NCBI RefSeq assembly: GCF_900110775.1 | Contig: NZ_FOEP01000013.1 | Location: 1 to 64,000, forward strand | Reading direction: 5' to 3' | DNA from: Thalassovita taeanensis | GTDB lineage: Bacteria > Pseudomonadota > Alphaproteobacteria > Rhodobacterales > Rhodobacteraceae | DNA: 64,000 bases | Shown: positions 27,110 through 36,809 of the stretch, in pieces | Layout of the letters: every line of letters begins with the position of its first letter | Position numbering within the stretch: the stretch's first letter is position 1 | Position numbers and translations under genes: made by a program | The notes under the pieces: model-generated | Told to the model about the DNA's origin: nothing | What the model saw: only the letters and a program-made list of their open reading frames with translations | Databases searched by the model: none

Positions 27110-29092
27110 ATGACACATGCTCTCAAATCTATCTCGGTTGCTATTGGTGATCTCACATCTCACCCCGCCAACGTGCGCAGCAACTCGCCTGAAACCTACG
27201 AGACAGAGGCTATCGCCCACCTCACAGCCAGCATCGGCGTTCTGGGCATCATCCAACCGCTGCTGGTTCAAAAGATCGATGGCAAGTTCGGCGTATTGGC
27301 AGGTGGTCGACGTCACGCTGCTTTGAACGAACTGGTCGCTGACAAGACCGCCAAGGGCTTCACCAACAAAACCAAGATCGAATGCCGCTTGGTGCCAGAC
27401 AACTGCGATGTGACCACGGCCCTGTCGCTGGCCGAGAACATCACGCAGGCACCGATGAACGCCATCGACGAGTTCGAAGCCTTCGCGCGTATGATGGAAG
27501 TCGATGGGCAGTCACCTGAGACGATTGCCAAGACGTTCGGCACCACAGTCGCCGCCGTGAAGGGTCGCTTGCGCTACGGTCTCATCCATCCCGATATCCG
27601 CGCAGCCGCGCGCGCCAAGACGATCACCCTCGATACGATGAAGGCCTTTGCGGACCATCCAAGCCAGGCAGTGCAGCTTGAGGTGTACGAGGCTCTAACA
27701 AGCGATGACAGCTATGTGCAGGCCTATACGGTGCGTCAGGCGCTCAAAACCCGTGGTGTGCAGGTCAGCGACGATATCGGGGCCTTCGTGCGCGAAGACT
27801 ATGAGGCGCGGGGCGGTCCCATCGCGGCTGACCTGCTCGAGGAGCATTCGGTGTTGGAAGACATCGCACTGGTCGAGACTATCATGGTCGAAAAACTCAC
27901 CGCCGCCGCCGAAGAGGCACGGGCACAGATGGGGTTTGCGTGGGCCGAGGCGTTGGTGCGCTATGACTATGCAACGATGGCAGAATATGGTCGCGTCTAT
28001 CCCGGCCCGATCGAGCCTGATGCTGCAGGCCAAAAGCGTGTCGATGCGATCACCGAGGAGCTCGAGAAACTGCAACGCGAGATGGAGGATGAAAGCCTCG
28101 AGACCGATGCCTACAACGCCCTCTACGATCGCGTGGATGCGCTCGAAGAAGAGGCGCGGGATCTGCAGGAGGCCTACAGTGCAGACGATCTTGCGCAGGG
28201 TGGTGTTATCGCATCCTGGTCAAATGGCAAGATTACGCTGCACCTTGGCTTGGTGCGGCCAGAGGACAAGCCTGAGGCGACTGCGCAGACAACAAGCGCC
28301 AGCGGCACGTCTGGCGATGCAGGAGGGCAGGGCGTAGATGCAATCGTCTACCCGGCCTCGCTGACCCAAGACCTCAAGACTGAACGTGCAATGGCCCTCG
28401 GGGCGGCGATGACATTGCATCCCGAAGCCACGCTCGATCTGACATTGTTCAAGCTGGTCACGGACGTGCTTGGCGGAATGAGCGCGACCCACGCCGTCAA
28501 GGTCGAAGCCCGCAAGGAATATCGCAGCCATGCCAAGATGGATGAGATCGATGGCACGTCGCTGGAACAGGTCGCCGAAGCGCATGACGCGCTTGATCTG
28601 TCTTGGGCGGATGAAGCGAAGTCTCCAGCGGATCAGTTTGCGGCGTTCCGCGCGCTGGCGGCGGGCGAAAAGGCCAAACTGGTCGCCTATGCCACGGCGA
28701 GCACGACGCAATCCTGTTTTGGCCGCAGCGCTCAGAGCGACAGTTTGATGCATGATTTCGAGATCGAGGTCATGCCTGACATTCGCGCGCATTGGACGCC
28801 AAACGCGGCACTGTTCAATCGGTTCAAAAAGGCATGGCTGCTCAAAATCCTTGGTGAAGAGCTCGGCCTTGCGCAGGAGGCGGTAACACTGGCCTCCATG
28901 AGCAAGAAAGAGATCGTCGCGTTCTGCGACAAGCTCTTTGCCGAGCCATTTGCGACGCTCACGGAGGGTCAACACGCGGCCGTTGCGGCGTGGTGCCCGC
29001 CGATGATGCAAACGACCGGTGGCACCGGCTTGATAGTCGATGCGGAGGAAGTCGCCGCTCAAACCGAGACTGTTCAAGCAAAAGCCGCCTAA
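27110..29092 (+). CDS. Large ParB/Srx-like DNA-binding protein of the plasmid backbone
   Basis: A 660-aa protein from the ATG at 27110 (AAAAGGA ribosome site). The N-terminal ParB-like domain is clear: IQPLLVQKIDGKFGVLAGGRRH, cut here into VLAGGRRHAALNEL and SLAENITQAPMNAIDEFEAF (about residues 60-135), then a helix-turn-helix (ETIAKTFGTTVAAVKGRLRY). The remaining 450 residues are acidic and helical (coiled coil around EKLQREMEDESLETDAYNAL) and not recognised. Such proteins are common on Rhodobacterales plasmids and differ from the RepB partition protein; the function is unknown, possibly nucleotide-dependent DNA binding or nuclease activity. Confidence 0.8.
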   Translation: MTHALKSISVAIGDLTSHPANVRSNSPETYETEAIAHLTASIGVLGIIQPLLVQKIDGKFGVLAGGRRHAALNELVADKTAKGFTNKTKIECRLVPDNCDVTTALSLAENITQAPMNAIDEFEAFARMMEVDGQSPETIAKTFGTTVAAVKGRLRYGLIHPDIRAAARAKTITLDTMKAFADHPSQAVQLEVYEALTSDDSYVQAYTVRQALKTRGVQVSDDIGAFVREDYEARGGPIAADLLEEHSVLEDIALVETIMVEKLTAAAEEARAQMGFAWAEALVRYDYATMAEYGRVYPGPIEPDAAGQKRVDAITEELEKLQREMEDESLETDAYNALYDRVDALEEEARDLQEAYSADDLAQGGVIASWSNGKITLHLGLVRPEDKPEATAQTTSASGTSGDAGGQGVDAIVYPASLTQDLKTERAMALGAAMTLHPEATLDLTLFKLVTDVLGGMSATHAVKVEARKEYRSHAKMDEIDGTSLEQVAEAHDALDLSWADEAKSPADQFAAFRALAAGEKAKLVAYATASTTQSCFGRSAQSDSLMHDFEIEVMPDIRAHWTPNAALFNRFKKAWLLKILGEELGLAQEAVTLASMSKKEIVAFCDKLFAEPFATLTEGQHAAVAAWCPPMMQTTGGTGLIVDAEEVAAQTETVQAKAA

Positions 29093-29174
29093 TCACCCCA
29101 ATGACCCGCGCTTGGAAACATCAGGCGCGGGTCAGATCCCGACATTCCCTAGAAACACCAAGAAAGACATTACC

Positions 29175-29768
29175 ATGGCTATTCTCAAGTTCTCCGCGTC
29201 TGCGGTTGCGGCGCAAATCGCGCATGCGCGCTCGTGTGCAACATTCCTGCCGAATTGGAACGGGCCAATCGACAAGCCCGCCCTGATCCTCATCGTTGGG
29301 AACGGCGTGCATCTGCGCTCCAACGGCATTGATGGCTCTACCACGCGCATCGTCACCACCGAGCAGTCCGATCCCAGCTTTGCCTTTGCGAACGGCATTA
29401 ATCCGTTTCGGGACGGCGATTGGATGGCGCAGCGCCAAATGGCGTTTCGCGATCTGACGGGACAGTTTTACACCGACATTTTGGATGATGTGCAGACACT
29501 TATCGATCGCGGGCAGGGGGCCATTCGGCTGGCAATCGATGGGCATTCTATCCGCGTCTTCGTGCGCCGCGCCTCAGACTTCCTGATTGGTGGCACCTAT
29601 GAGGTGCCATCAGGTTTGGGTGGCACATTCCGAGTGATCCTGAAGGACGCCTGCGACACCTGCGCAATCGTTCAGAACTGCGGGAATTGCGAAGACTTCG
29701 ATGCCATGCAGCCATATCGCGTGCCGCTTGATGCACTCATGGAGCTAGAAGACCGGAGGGCAGCATAA
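29175..29768 (+). CDS. Plasmid backbone protein of unknown function with a Cys knuckle
   Basis: A 197-aa protein from the ATG at 29175; the frame extends upstream but that stretch overlaps the preceding stop region and lacks support. A CDTC and CGNC pair near residues 160-172 could bind zinc. The rest is mixed alpha/beta with a TFRVILKDAC strand. The stop overlaps the next start (ATAATG, base 29768 shared), so the two are co-translated. No family is recognised. Confidence 0.65.
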   Translation: MAILKFSASAVAAQIAHARSCATFLPNWNGPIDKPALILIVGNGVHLRSNGIDGSTTRIVTTEQSDPSFAFANGINPFRDGDWMAQRQMAFRDLTGQFYTDILDDVQTLIDRGQGAIRLAIDGHSIRVFVRRASDFLIGGTYEVPSGLGGTFRVILKDACDTCAIVQNCGNCEDFDAMQPYRVPLDALMELEDRRAA

Positions 29769-30424
29769 TGGGCTGGTTGTTTTACACGGATCGGCGAGTT
29801 CAGACATACGCCGATGAGAAAGCAGAGATCACGCGTCTCTGCACCTTTGAAACAGATACGCGCCGCACGACATTGCTTAAAGCCAGCAAAGTCGGCTCGA
29901 CGTGGTATGCGGCAGCGAAGGTTGAGAGCCTTGATTTGCCGCCGTTGGAGGATCGGACCTATATAACCGACGAAGATGGATCGTTCACCTTCGGTGCTGT
30001 GTTTCTGACGCGGTACGACGACGGGTGCTGGGGCTACAAGGACATGGAGGAAAGCGCTGGTCCTTGCGAATCCCGCGCGCCGCTGAGCATTCTCAATCTG
30101 TTGTCCGAGTTGAAAGACCCCGACAGCTATGCCCACGCCTGGCGCCAACGGTGTCGGGACTGGGCCGCGATCCCTGATTACGCAGAGGGCGACAAGATCA
30201 AACTCGCCTCCCCTGTGACCCTCAGCGATGGCAGCACCTGTCAGGTCGTTACAGCGACCCATTACAGGCGCGGACGGCAAAAACGGCGCTGCTACCATGT
30301 TGAGGAAACTGGCAGCCTTGTGCGGCTCTCAAAGGCGTCGCTTGCGGGATCGGAGCTTATCAGTCGCGAAATAGCTGAGGGCAGTGCCGTGTTGGCGGAG
30401 TTTTTTGGCCAGCAGACGCCATAG
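29768..30424 (+). CDS. DUF6927-like plasmid backbone protein
   Basis: A 218-aa protein. The start MGWLFYTDRRVQTYADEKAE resembles the conserved N-terminus of DUF6927 proteins found on alphaproteobacterial plasmids. Its function is unknown. It is co-translated with the 197-aa gene upstream. Immediately after its stop lies a set of competing hairpins before the strawberry-notch gene. Confidence 0.6.
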   Translation: MGWLFYTDRRVQTYADEKAEITRLCTFETDTRRTTLLKASKVGSTWYAAAKVESLDLPPLEDRTYITDEDGSFTFGAVFLTRYDDGCWGYKDMEESAGPCESRAPLSILNLLSELKDPDSYAHAWRQRCRDWAAIPDYAEGDKIKLASPVTLSDGSTCQVVTATHYRRGRQKRRCYHVEETGSLVRLSKASLAGSELISREIAEGSAVLAEFFGQQTP

Positions 30425-30505
30425 GAGGCCCCACAGCGCGTTCCACGCCGTATTCTGGCCCTAGGGGCCTCCTCCGCGCTGCAAAGCGTAGAGGAGGCTT
30501 CTTGT
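30423..30505 (+). promoter_or_regulatory. Competing hairpins (attenuator-like) before the strawberry-notch gene
   Basis: AGGAGGCCCC (30423-30432) is perfectly complementary to GGGGCCTCCT (30464-30473). The same right arm, as GCCTCCTC (30467-30474), also pairs with GAGGAGGC (30491-30498), which is followed by TTCTT. The two stems exclude each other, like an antiterminator and a terminator. At minimum the second is a plausible terminator of the upstream gene. Confidence 0.55.
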
Positions 30506-30543
30506 CCTGTGAACCTCAAACCGGATCACAAAGGACAGAAAAC

Positions 30544-33500
30544 ATGGCCCATCCTAACCCGAAGCACACCAAGCAAAGCCCATCTAAGGCTCAGCTTAAA
30601 TCAGCTCTGTCGCTGATTGCCGCCGAGATCGCGCGGGGACCTCTGCGCAGCTCCTCTCTCTCAAAGATCATGCGCGACACCTTTGGCGGTAGCGATGCCA
30701 GCGGTGCATGGAGTTGGCGCATGGCCTACGACATGATGCAGGCTGCTGCGGCTCAAACACTTAGCTTGGATGCGAGTGGGTCAGGCGCACTTGGTGCTGC
30801 CAAGAACCTCGCGATGCGGCTTTTGACCGAGACGCGGCGGTCCGAGCAACAGATACGCCTGCAACAGTTCTCTACCCCGCTTCCTTACGCAGCCCTCGCC
30901 GTGTGCGCGGCGGCAATCCGCAACTGTGAGACTACGCTGGAACCATCTGCGGGAACCGGTTCATTGGCGGGGCTCATGAAGCGGGCAGGCGGCATTCTCA
31001 TGCTCAACGAAGTCGATCCGTTTCGCCGGCAGCTGCTCGATGTGGTGTTCGACGCGCAGGCGACGGGACATGACGCGGAACATATTGATGATCTGCTGAC
31101 GTCAAGAACTGCCCCGAGCGTTATCGTGATGAACCCGCCGTTTGCATCCTCGGTCGATCGCTCCCGCGATAAGCACATTGCTGCCAAGCATCTCATCGGG
31201 GCCGCGAAACGATTGGCACCCGGCGGGCGCCTTGTTGCGATCATGCCGATGGGCTTCAGCCCCGAGCGGGATGCTGCACATTGGGCCCGCGCAATGGGCC
31301 TTCTCACTCCGCGCCTGGCCCTGACCATCCCCGGCCATGTCTATCGCAAACTTGGCACCAGCGTTGATACCCAACTGATGGTCTTTGATAAGGTCGATGA
31401 GGGAGTCGAGATGATCCGGACCTCCGTCGATGATCTCGACGCGGCGGTCAGTATCGTGGACCAGATTGCCGCGACGCGCCCGCCTGTGATGGCGGCACGC
31501 TCATTGAATGTCGGGCGCCCTCTGATGCCACCCGCGTCCCACAAGGGACGCAAGCCTGCCGCATCAAAGGCATCTGCCACCAAAACTCCCAAACACGCAG
31601 CGACACCGCTGTCGTTCACCACGCTCGAGACGCCGCGCGAAAACACCCCGATTTCCGAGATATATGCCCGCTATCGCCCGCAGCGGATCGATATCGCTGG
31701 CGCACAGGAACACCCAACGCCGCTGGTCGAAAGCATTGCGATGGCTTCGGTCGCACCTCCCGTGCCCTCGCTGCAGGCCGCGGAGGGTCTGCGCCTGCCG
31801 AACCGCTTGATTGCCGAGGGTCATCTCTCGGAAGCCCAGCTTGAAACCATCATCATGGCCAACGATGCCCACGGACGGGATTTGCCTGGCAAGTTCACCA
31901 TCGATGACGACCAGACCAAGATGCTGCGCAGTGATGAGGAGGCGGCGGCACGTGCCTACCGCTTGGGATATTTCCTCGGTGACGGCACCGGTTGCGGCAA
32001 GGGCCGCGAGTGTGCAGGCCTTATTCTGGTCAATTGGCTCTGCGGGCGGCGCAAAGCTGTCTGGGTGTCAAAATCCGCAACCTTGATTGAGGACGCCGTG
32101 CGCGATTGGACCGATCTCGGTGGCTCGCCTGCAGATATCCAGCCGCTCTCGAAATGGAAGCCCGACCAGCAAGTCACGATGGGCGACGGCATTATGTTCG
32201 TAACGTATGCCACGCTGCGGTCAGCGGGCAAATGCGGCACAACACGTTTGAACCAACTGCTCGACTGGATGGAGGGCGACTTTGACGGCGTGTTGGCCTT
32301 CGACGAGGCCCACGCGATGCAAAATGCGGCTGGATCGGAGCAGGGCAGGGGGGCAAAACCGTCCCAGCAGGGCCTTGCGGGTCTGCGCCTGCAACTCGCC
32401 ACTCCGCGCGCTCGCGTCTTCTATGTCTCGGCGACGGGGGCCACATCGGTTCATAACCTCGCCTATGCCTCCCGGCTCGGGCTTTGGGGCCAGGGGTCAG
32501 AATATCCCTTCCCGAGCCGCGAGAGCTTCGTCTCGGCGATGGAGGCGGGTGGTGTGGCGGCCATGGAGGTCGTGGCCCGCGATCTCAAAACACTCGGGTT
32601 CTACACCGCGCGGGCGCTGAGTTTTGACGGGGTCGAATACGACGTGCTGGAGCATGCACTGACGCCTGCGCAAACGGAGATCTATGACGCTTATGCGGGC
32701 GCGTTCCGCACCATCCACCATAACTTAGAGGCCGCACTGACCGCGACAGGCGTCAATGATGCCTCGGGTGAGACGAATGCTTCTGCTGCAAAAGCCTCAG
32801 CCAAGTCGCGGTTCGAGAGCACAAAGCAGCGTTTCTTCAATCATCTGCTGATGGGCATGAAAGCCCCGTCAATTATCAGCGCCATTCAGCAGGATCTATC
32901 CGATGGCTATGCTTGCGTCATCCAAGTGGTCTCGACGGGTGAAAGCCTTTTGAAACGGCGCTTAGAGGTGATGGACCCTGATGACGAACTGGTCGAAGGC
33001 GCGCTGACGCCGCGCGACTACGTGCTCGGCTACCTCGAACAGGCCTTTCCGATCCACACCCAGAAGCTTGTCGAGATTGACGGCAATGTCGTCGCAGAGC
33101 CACTGCGGGATGAAACAGGGGCCTTGGTCGTCTCTCGCGAAGCGTTGGCCCTGCGGGACGAGGCGATGACGGATTTGATGGCGTTGGCCCCGATCCCCGC
33201 GGCACTGGATCAAATCCTCTGGGCGTTCGGGGATGAAGCTGTGGCAGAAGTCACAGGCCGGTCCATCCGCCCGCTCAAATCGAGCGACGGCGCGCTCTTT
33301 ATCGAAAAGCGCGCCGCGAGCAGCAATTCCTCCGAGACGCAGGCGTTTATGGATGGGGAGAAAAACATCCTGATCTTCTCAGATGCGGGTGGCACGGGGC
33401 GATCCTATCACGCGGCGCAAACAGCGAAAAACCAGAAGCGGCGTCGCCATTACTTGCTGGAGCCCGGCTGGCGCGCGGATGCAGCCATTCAGGGACTTGG

Positions 33501-34800
33501 GCGGACGCATCGTTCCGCCCAGGTCAGCGCGCCGTTCTTCCGGGTCTGCACCTCGGACGTGCACGGCGAGAAACGCTTCACCTCGACTATCAGCAAGCGC
33601 CTCGATCAGCTTGGCGCGCTCACCAAAGGCCAACGCGAGACAGGCTCGCAAGGCATGTTTCGCGAGGAGGACAATCTCGAAAGCCCCATCGCGCGCTCCG
33701 CGCTGCGGGGATATTACGCCGATCTTGCCGCGGGGCGTGCGGAGGCGATGGGCTATGAGACCTTTACCGATTGGACGGCATTGCGGCTGATCGACAAAGA
33801 CGGCGTGCTGCTGGAAGAGCTGCCGCCCATCCAGCGGTTCCTCAATCGGGTGCTGGCACTACCGATCCATATGCAGAACGCGCTCTTTGCAGAGTTTATG
33901 CAGCGGATCGCGGATCAGACCGAGCGTGCAAGGGATGCAGGTACGCTTGATCTCGGGGTGGAAACGCTGCGAGGCGAGACGATCAGACAGGTCTCGGCGG
34001 AGGATTTATGGACCTGCCCGCAATCCGGGGCAGTGACGCGGATCATCGGGCTGGAGGTGACAGACCCGGTTCATATCGCGCGCGCGGAAGCTGCCCTTCG
34101 CAACAACGTCGACAAAATTCCGATGGTCAATCGGGCATCGGGGCGGGTTGGGCTGATCTCAAAACGCCCGATGCAGATGTATGATGAAGACATCGTCACC
34201 CTCATGCGCAAGGTCGTGCGCCCAACTGGTAAGTCCTATCTCGAGGAGGGCAAGTTCGAAGCCTCGGCTTGGGAGGCGATTGACCAGCCAGAGTTCATCC
34301 GGCTTTGGGATGAAGAGGCCGACAGCTTGCCCAAAACCACAACGACAAAGCTCTACTTGCTCACGGGTCTGTTGCTGCCGATCTGGAAAACCATCCCGAC
34401 AAGCAACGAGCGTATCTATCGCGTCACGCCCGAAGGCCGTGCCAGCATGATAGGCAGAACACTCAGCGAGGACGGGGCCGTAGCCCTTCGGGCGCGGTTC
34501 ATGACAAGCACTCCCGAAACGCCGGGTGAGATGCTGACAGCTGCTCTTGGCACGACGACACCCGTCGATTTAGGCCGAGGCCTGACGCTCACGCGCCGTC
34601 GCGTTGCGGGCGATGTGCGCTTGGAGATTGGTGGGGCGGATAAGGGTACGATTGAGGGTCTCAAGGCCCTTGGGTGTTTTACTGAGATTATTGCCTTCCA
34701 GCTGCGGGTGTTTGTGCCACACGGTGAGGATGTCGATACTATAGCCATTCTTTCCCGCATCACTGGTCATAACGACGGCAGCACCCGAAACGCCGCCTGA
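30544..34800 (+). CDS. Strawberry-notch-like helicase with N-terminal methyltransferase domain
   Basis: A 1418-aa protein from the ATG at 30544 (AAAGGA ribosome site). Residues about 90-290 form a methyltransferase-like domain: EPSAGTGSLA binds AdoMet and VIVMNPPFAS (about 197) is an N6-adenine-type NPPF motif. A superfamily 2 helicase follows, with GDGTGCGKGRE (about 479), AFDEAHAMQN (about 586) and a C-terminal helicase lobe with GLGRTHRSAQ. This is the bacterial strawberry-notch architecture seen on plasmids and phages. DNA modification coupled to translocation, perhaps to protect the plasmid, is plausible but unproven. Confidence 0.87.
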   Translation: MAHPNPKHTKQSPSKAQLKSALSLIAAEIARGPLRSSSLSKIMRDTFGGSDASGAWSWRMAYDMMQAAAAQTLSLDASGSGALGAAKNLAMRLLTETRRSEQQIRLQQFSTPLPYAALAVCAAAIRNCETTLEPSAGTGSLAGLMKRAGGILMLNEVDPFRRQLLDVVFDAQATGHDAEHIDDLLTSRTAPSVIVMNPPFASSVDRSRDKHIAAKHLIGAAKRLAPGGRLVAIMPMGFSPERDAAHWARAMGLLTPRLALTIPGHVYRKLGTSVDTQLMVFDKVDEGVEMIRTSVDDLDAAVSIVDQIAATRPPVMAARSLNVGRPLMPPASHKGRKPAASKASATKTPKHAATPLSFTTLETPRENTPISEIYARYRPQRIDIAGAQEHPTPLVESIAMASVAPPVPSLQAAEGLRLPNRLIAEGHLSEAQLETIIMANDAHGRDLPGKFTIDDDQTKMLRSDEEAAARAYRLGYFLGDGTGCGKGRECAGLILVNWLCGRRKAVWVSKSATLIEDAVRDWTDLGGSPADIQPLSKWKPDQQVTMGDGIMFVTYATLRSAGKCGTTRLNQLLDWMEGDFDGVLAFDEAHAMQNAAGSEQGRGAKPSQQGLAGLRLQLATPRARVFYVSATGATSVHNLAYASRLGLWGQGSEYPFPSRESFVSAMEAGGVAAMEVVARDLKTLGFYTARALSFDGVEYDVLEHALTPAQTEIYDAYAGAFRTIHHNLEAALTATGVNDASGETNASAAKASAKSRFESTKQRFFNHLLMGMKAPSIISAIQQDLSDGYACVIQVVSTGESLLKRRLEVMDPDDELVEGALTPRDYVLGYLEQAFPIHTQKLVEIDGNVVAEPLRDETGALVVSREALALRDEAMTDLMALAPIPAALDQILWAFGDEAVAEVTGRSIRPLKSSDGALFIEKRAASSNSSETQAFMDGEKNILIFSDAGGTGRSYHAAQTAKNQKRRRHYLLEPGWRADAAIQGLGRTHRSAQVSAPFFRVCTSDVHGEKRFTSTISKRLDQLGALTKGQRETGSQGMFREEDNLESPIARSALRGYYADLAAGRAEAMGYETFTDWTALRLIDKDGVLLEELPPIQRFLNRVLALPIHMQNALFAEFMQRIADQTERARDAGTLDLGVETLRGETIRQVSAEDLWTCPQSGAVTRIIGLEVTDPVHIARAEAALRNNVDKIPMVNRASGRVGLISKRPMQMYDEDIVTLMRKVVRPTGKSYLEEGKFEASAWEAIDQPEFIRLWDEEADSLPKTTTTKLYLLTGLLLPIWKTIPTSNERIYRVTPEGRASMIGRTLSEDGAVALRARFMTSTPETPGEMLTAALGTTTPVDLGRGLTLTRRRVAGDVRLEIGGADKGTIEGLKALGCFTEIIAFQLRVFVPHGEDVDTIAILSRITGHNDGSTRNAA

Positions 34801-34907
34801 CCAGCGGGGCGGGTGCCGCGTTTCTCAACCAACTCCAGAATGTCAAAGCCCGCTCCAGTGCGAAGGCTTTGGCTTCTTTCCGCCACAAAAACATACCGGA
34901 GACTGAC

Positions 34908-35123
34908 ATGAACATCGAAGCTATCAAAGCCGCAGTGGATGCGGGTCAGACCGTCCACTGGGTGAACACGGGCTACATCGTGCACAAAGACTCCCTCGGC
35001 CAATACCTGATTACTTATCGCCATGGTGGCAGCACCATCGGTCTGACGGATCAGTCGGGAACCCGCTTGAACGGGGATGAAGCGGAATTTTACGTTGTAG
35101 GTGCAAACAATGACCAGTCATAA
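34908..35123 (+). CDS. Small conserved plasmid protein, unknown function
   Basis: A 71-aa protein from the ATG at 34908, after ACCGGAGACTGAC, which contains a GGAG ribosome site. The sequence (MNIEAIKAAVDAGQTVHWVN, then YIVHKDSLGQYLITY) looks like a compact beta-rich domain. No signal or membrane segment. No function is recognised; it lies between the helicase and DUF736 genes. Confidence 0.65.
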   Translation: MNIEAIKAAVDAGQTVHWVNTGYIVHKDSLGQYLITYRHGGSTIGLTDQSGTRLNGDEAEFYVVGANNDQS

Positions 35124-35333
35124 AAACTGGATGTGCCAGTCGAAATTTTGGGAAGGACGGGGGAGCGCGTTCGGCGACGCAGGCTCTTCACAATGTAGCA
35201 CAGCGGATTTGGAGACCGAGGGAGAAAGTTGAAAGCAGGCTTTCTGTTCTGTGATCCCATGAGGGGTCAACAAAGCAATCTCGGATGGTCTGGCAAGATG
35301 TCAGGTCCCGATAACCCAAGAAGGATAAGACCC

Positions 35334-36062
35334 ATGTTCGCAGGAACCCTCACGAAAACCGCCGACACCGCAGCCGCTGTCTTCACCGGCACAATTCACA
35401 ACACCAAGTTCGACGTCGCAATCCAGCTGGAGACGCGCCCGAAGATGTCCGAGCGCAGCCCGGACTTCGACGTTACCGCCGTCAACAAATCTGGCCGCAA
35501 GGTCCGCATAGGCACGGCGTGGAATGAAACCGGCAACACCAGTGGTAACCCCTACATTTCGATGCAGCTGGATGTTGGTCTTGGGCCATTCCGCGTCAAT
35601 GCCGTGCAGACGCAGGAAGCCCGCAAAGCCAAGAGCGAAGACTTCGAGATCATCCCGTTGGTCTCAAACGGCACGATGAAATCCGGCTCAATCTCGGGCG
35701 AATTGACCGCAATGGATGCTGACAACGCCTTCGCAGGCTACATCGCCAACATGATATTTGATCTGGATTTCATGCTCATCGAGAACGATTACAAGACCGA
35801 GGAAACCCATCCCGACTACCGGATCGAAGTCAGCTCGCCAAAAGGTCAAGCGATCCGTTTGGGTTCGGCCTGGATGGCGAAAAGCACCCGGACCGGTAAT
35901 GAATACTTGTCGTTGCTGATCAACACGCCTGACGGTGATCTGCGGGTCAATGCCGTGCAGAACGAAGAGCAACGGGGTGGCCAGACGTTCTCGATCATTC
36001 CGTTTGTGCAGAGCGATGATCAGCAGCCCGACGCAAGCGGTGGGTTGTCACTGGTTGCTTAA
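35334..36062 (+). CDS. Tandem DUF736 protein
   Basis: A 242-aa protein from the ATG at 35334. It contains two DUF736-type units: residues about 25-95 (FDVTAVNKSGRKVRIGTAWN, then PFRVNAVQ) and about 150-225 (DYRIEVSSPKGQAIRLGSAW, then DLRVNAVQNEEQ). DUF736 proteins are usually a single copy of about 100 aa, so this is an internal duplication. The family is common on alphaproteobacterial plasmids and its role is unknown. A strong terminator follows. Confidence 0.83.
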   Translation: MFAGTLTKTADTAAAVFTGTIHNTKFDVAIQLETRPKMSERSPDFDVTAVNKSGRKVRIGTAWNETGNTSGNPYISMQLDVGLGPFRVNAVQTQEARKAKSEDFEIIPLVSNGTMKSGSISGELTAMDADNAFAGYIANMIFDLDFMLIENDYKTEETHPDYRIEVSSPKGQAIRLGSAWMAKSTRTGNEYLSLLINTPDGDLRVNAVQNEEQRGGQTFSIIPFVQSDDQQPDASGGLSLVA

Positions 36063-36090
36063 TCGCAACAAGACCATCGACTGACAGAGC

Positions 36091-36123
36091 AGGGGAGCCG
36101 CGGCAACGCGGTTCCCCTTTTTT
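36091..36123 (+). terminator. Rho-independent terminator after the DUF736 gene
   Basis: GGGGAGCCGCG-GCAA-CGCGGTTCCCC followed by TTTTTT, with one G-T pair; a strong textbook terminator that closes the backbone gene series. Confidence 0.9.
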
Positions 36124-36269
36124 GTGTGAGTGTGCTTGAAAGACACCCGTGCTTGGCCCGGTGCTTTGATTGGCACTTGCAACACCATCGCTTGGCATGT
36201 GCGGCCTTGTCGAACCATCCCATTATGCTACAATGATATACTAACGTAGTGCGGTTCTTGAGAGGGCGG

Positions 36270-36809
36270 ATGGCTAGAAAACCGAAAATGGACCGAGTTT
36301 GGTTCGAGAACTTTGACCTCGAAGCCGAAATCACCGCGCTGATCACCCGTATCGAGACATGTACCAAGTTCACGCTTCCGGACCAAAAACGCGATCTGGC
36401 ATTTTCGTACGCGGCGTCTCGGTTGCGTAAAACGAAAGAGGCTTACGCCGATGCGAAGATCTCGGGCAAGCCTGTCTCCACATCCCGCCGGGACTTTCTA
36501 ACGACCATACAGGATACGATTTTCTTGGCGATTCCGGACGAGGATGTCGCGTTGATGCCAATAAGCGAATATGTCCTGAACGATCCATCGTATTATCAGG
36601 ACGCGATGTGTCGCGCGGCATCCCTCACCGAGGACGAGCTCTTTATGGCCCTCTCTCCCATACTCAAAGATATGACGGTGCAGGATGCCCGCGAATTTGT
36701 ATCGAAGCTTTGGCATGATGGGATCGACGGCAATGCCAGAAAGTATGCGGAAGCATTGAAGCGTCCGGAGCGTGAGCGCGTTCCATTGCGGCGAGGCTAT
36801 ATTGTCTAG
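36270..36809 (+). CDS. Protein of unknown function
   Basis: A 179-aa protein from the ATG at 36270; a GTG at 36249 would add seven residues and both have weak ribosome sites. It is helical and charged, with no membrane segment and no recognised motif. It stands alone after a terminator, in an AT-richer promoter region (36220-36245), so it probably has its own promoter. Confidence 0.6.
   Translation: MARKPKMDRVWFENFDLEAEITALITRIETCTKFTLPDQKRDLAFSYAASRLRKTKEAYADAKISGKPVSTSRRDFLTTIQDTIFLAIPDEDVALMPISEYVLNDPSYYQDAMCRAASLTEDELFMALSPILKDMTVQDAREFVSKLWHDGIDGNARKYAEALKRPERERVPLRRGYIV

Noticed and set aside
29600-29616. Perfect palindrome GGCACCT-ATG-AGGTGCC
   Set aside because: Lies inside a well-supported coding region with no sign of a regulatory role; may be chance from codons.
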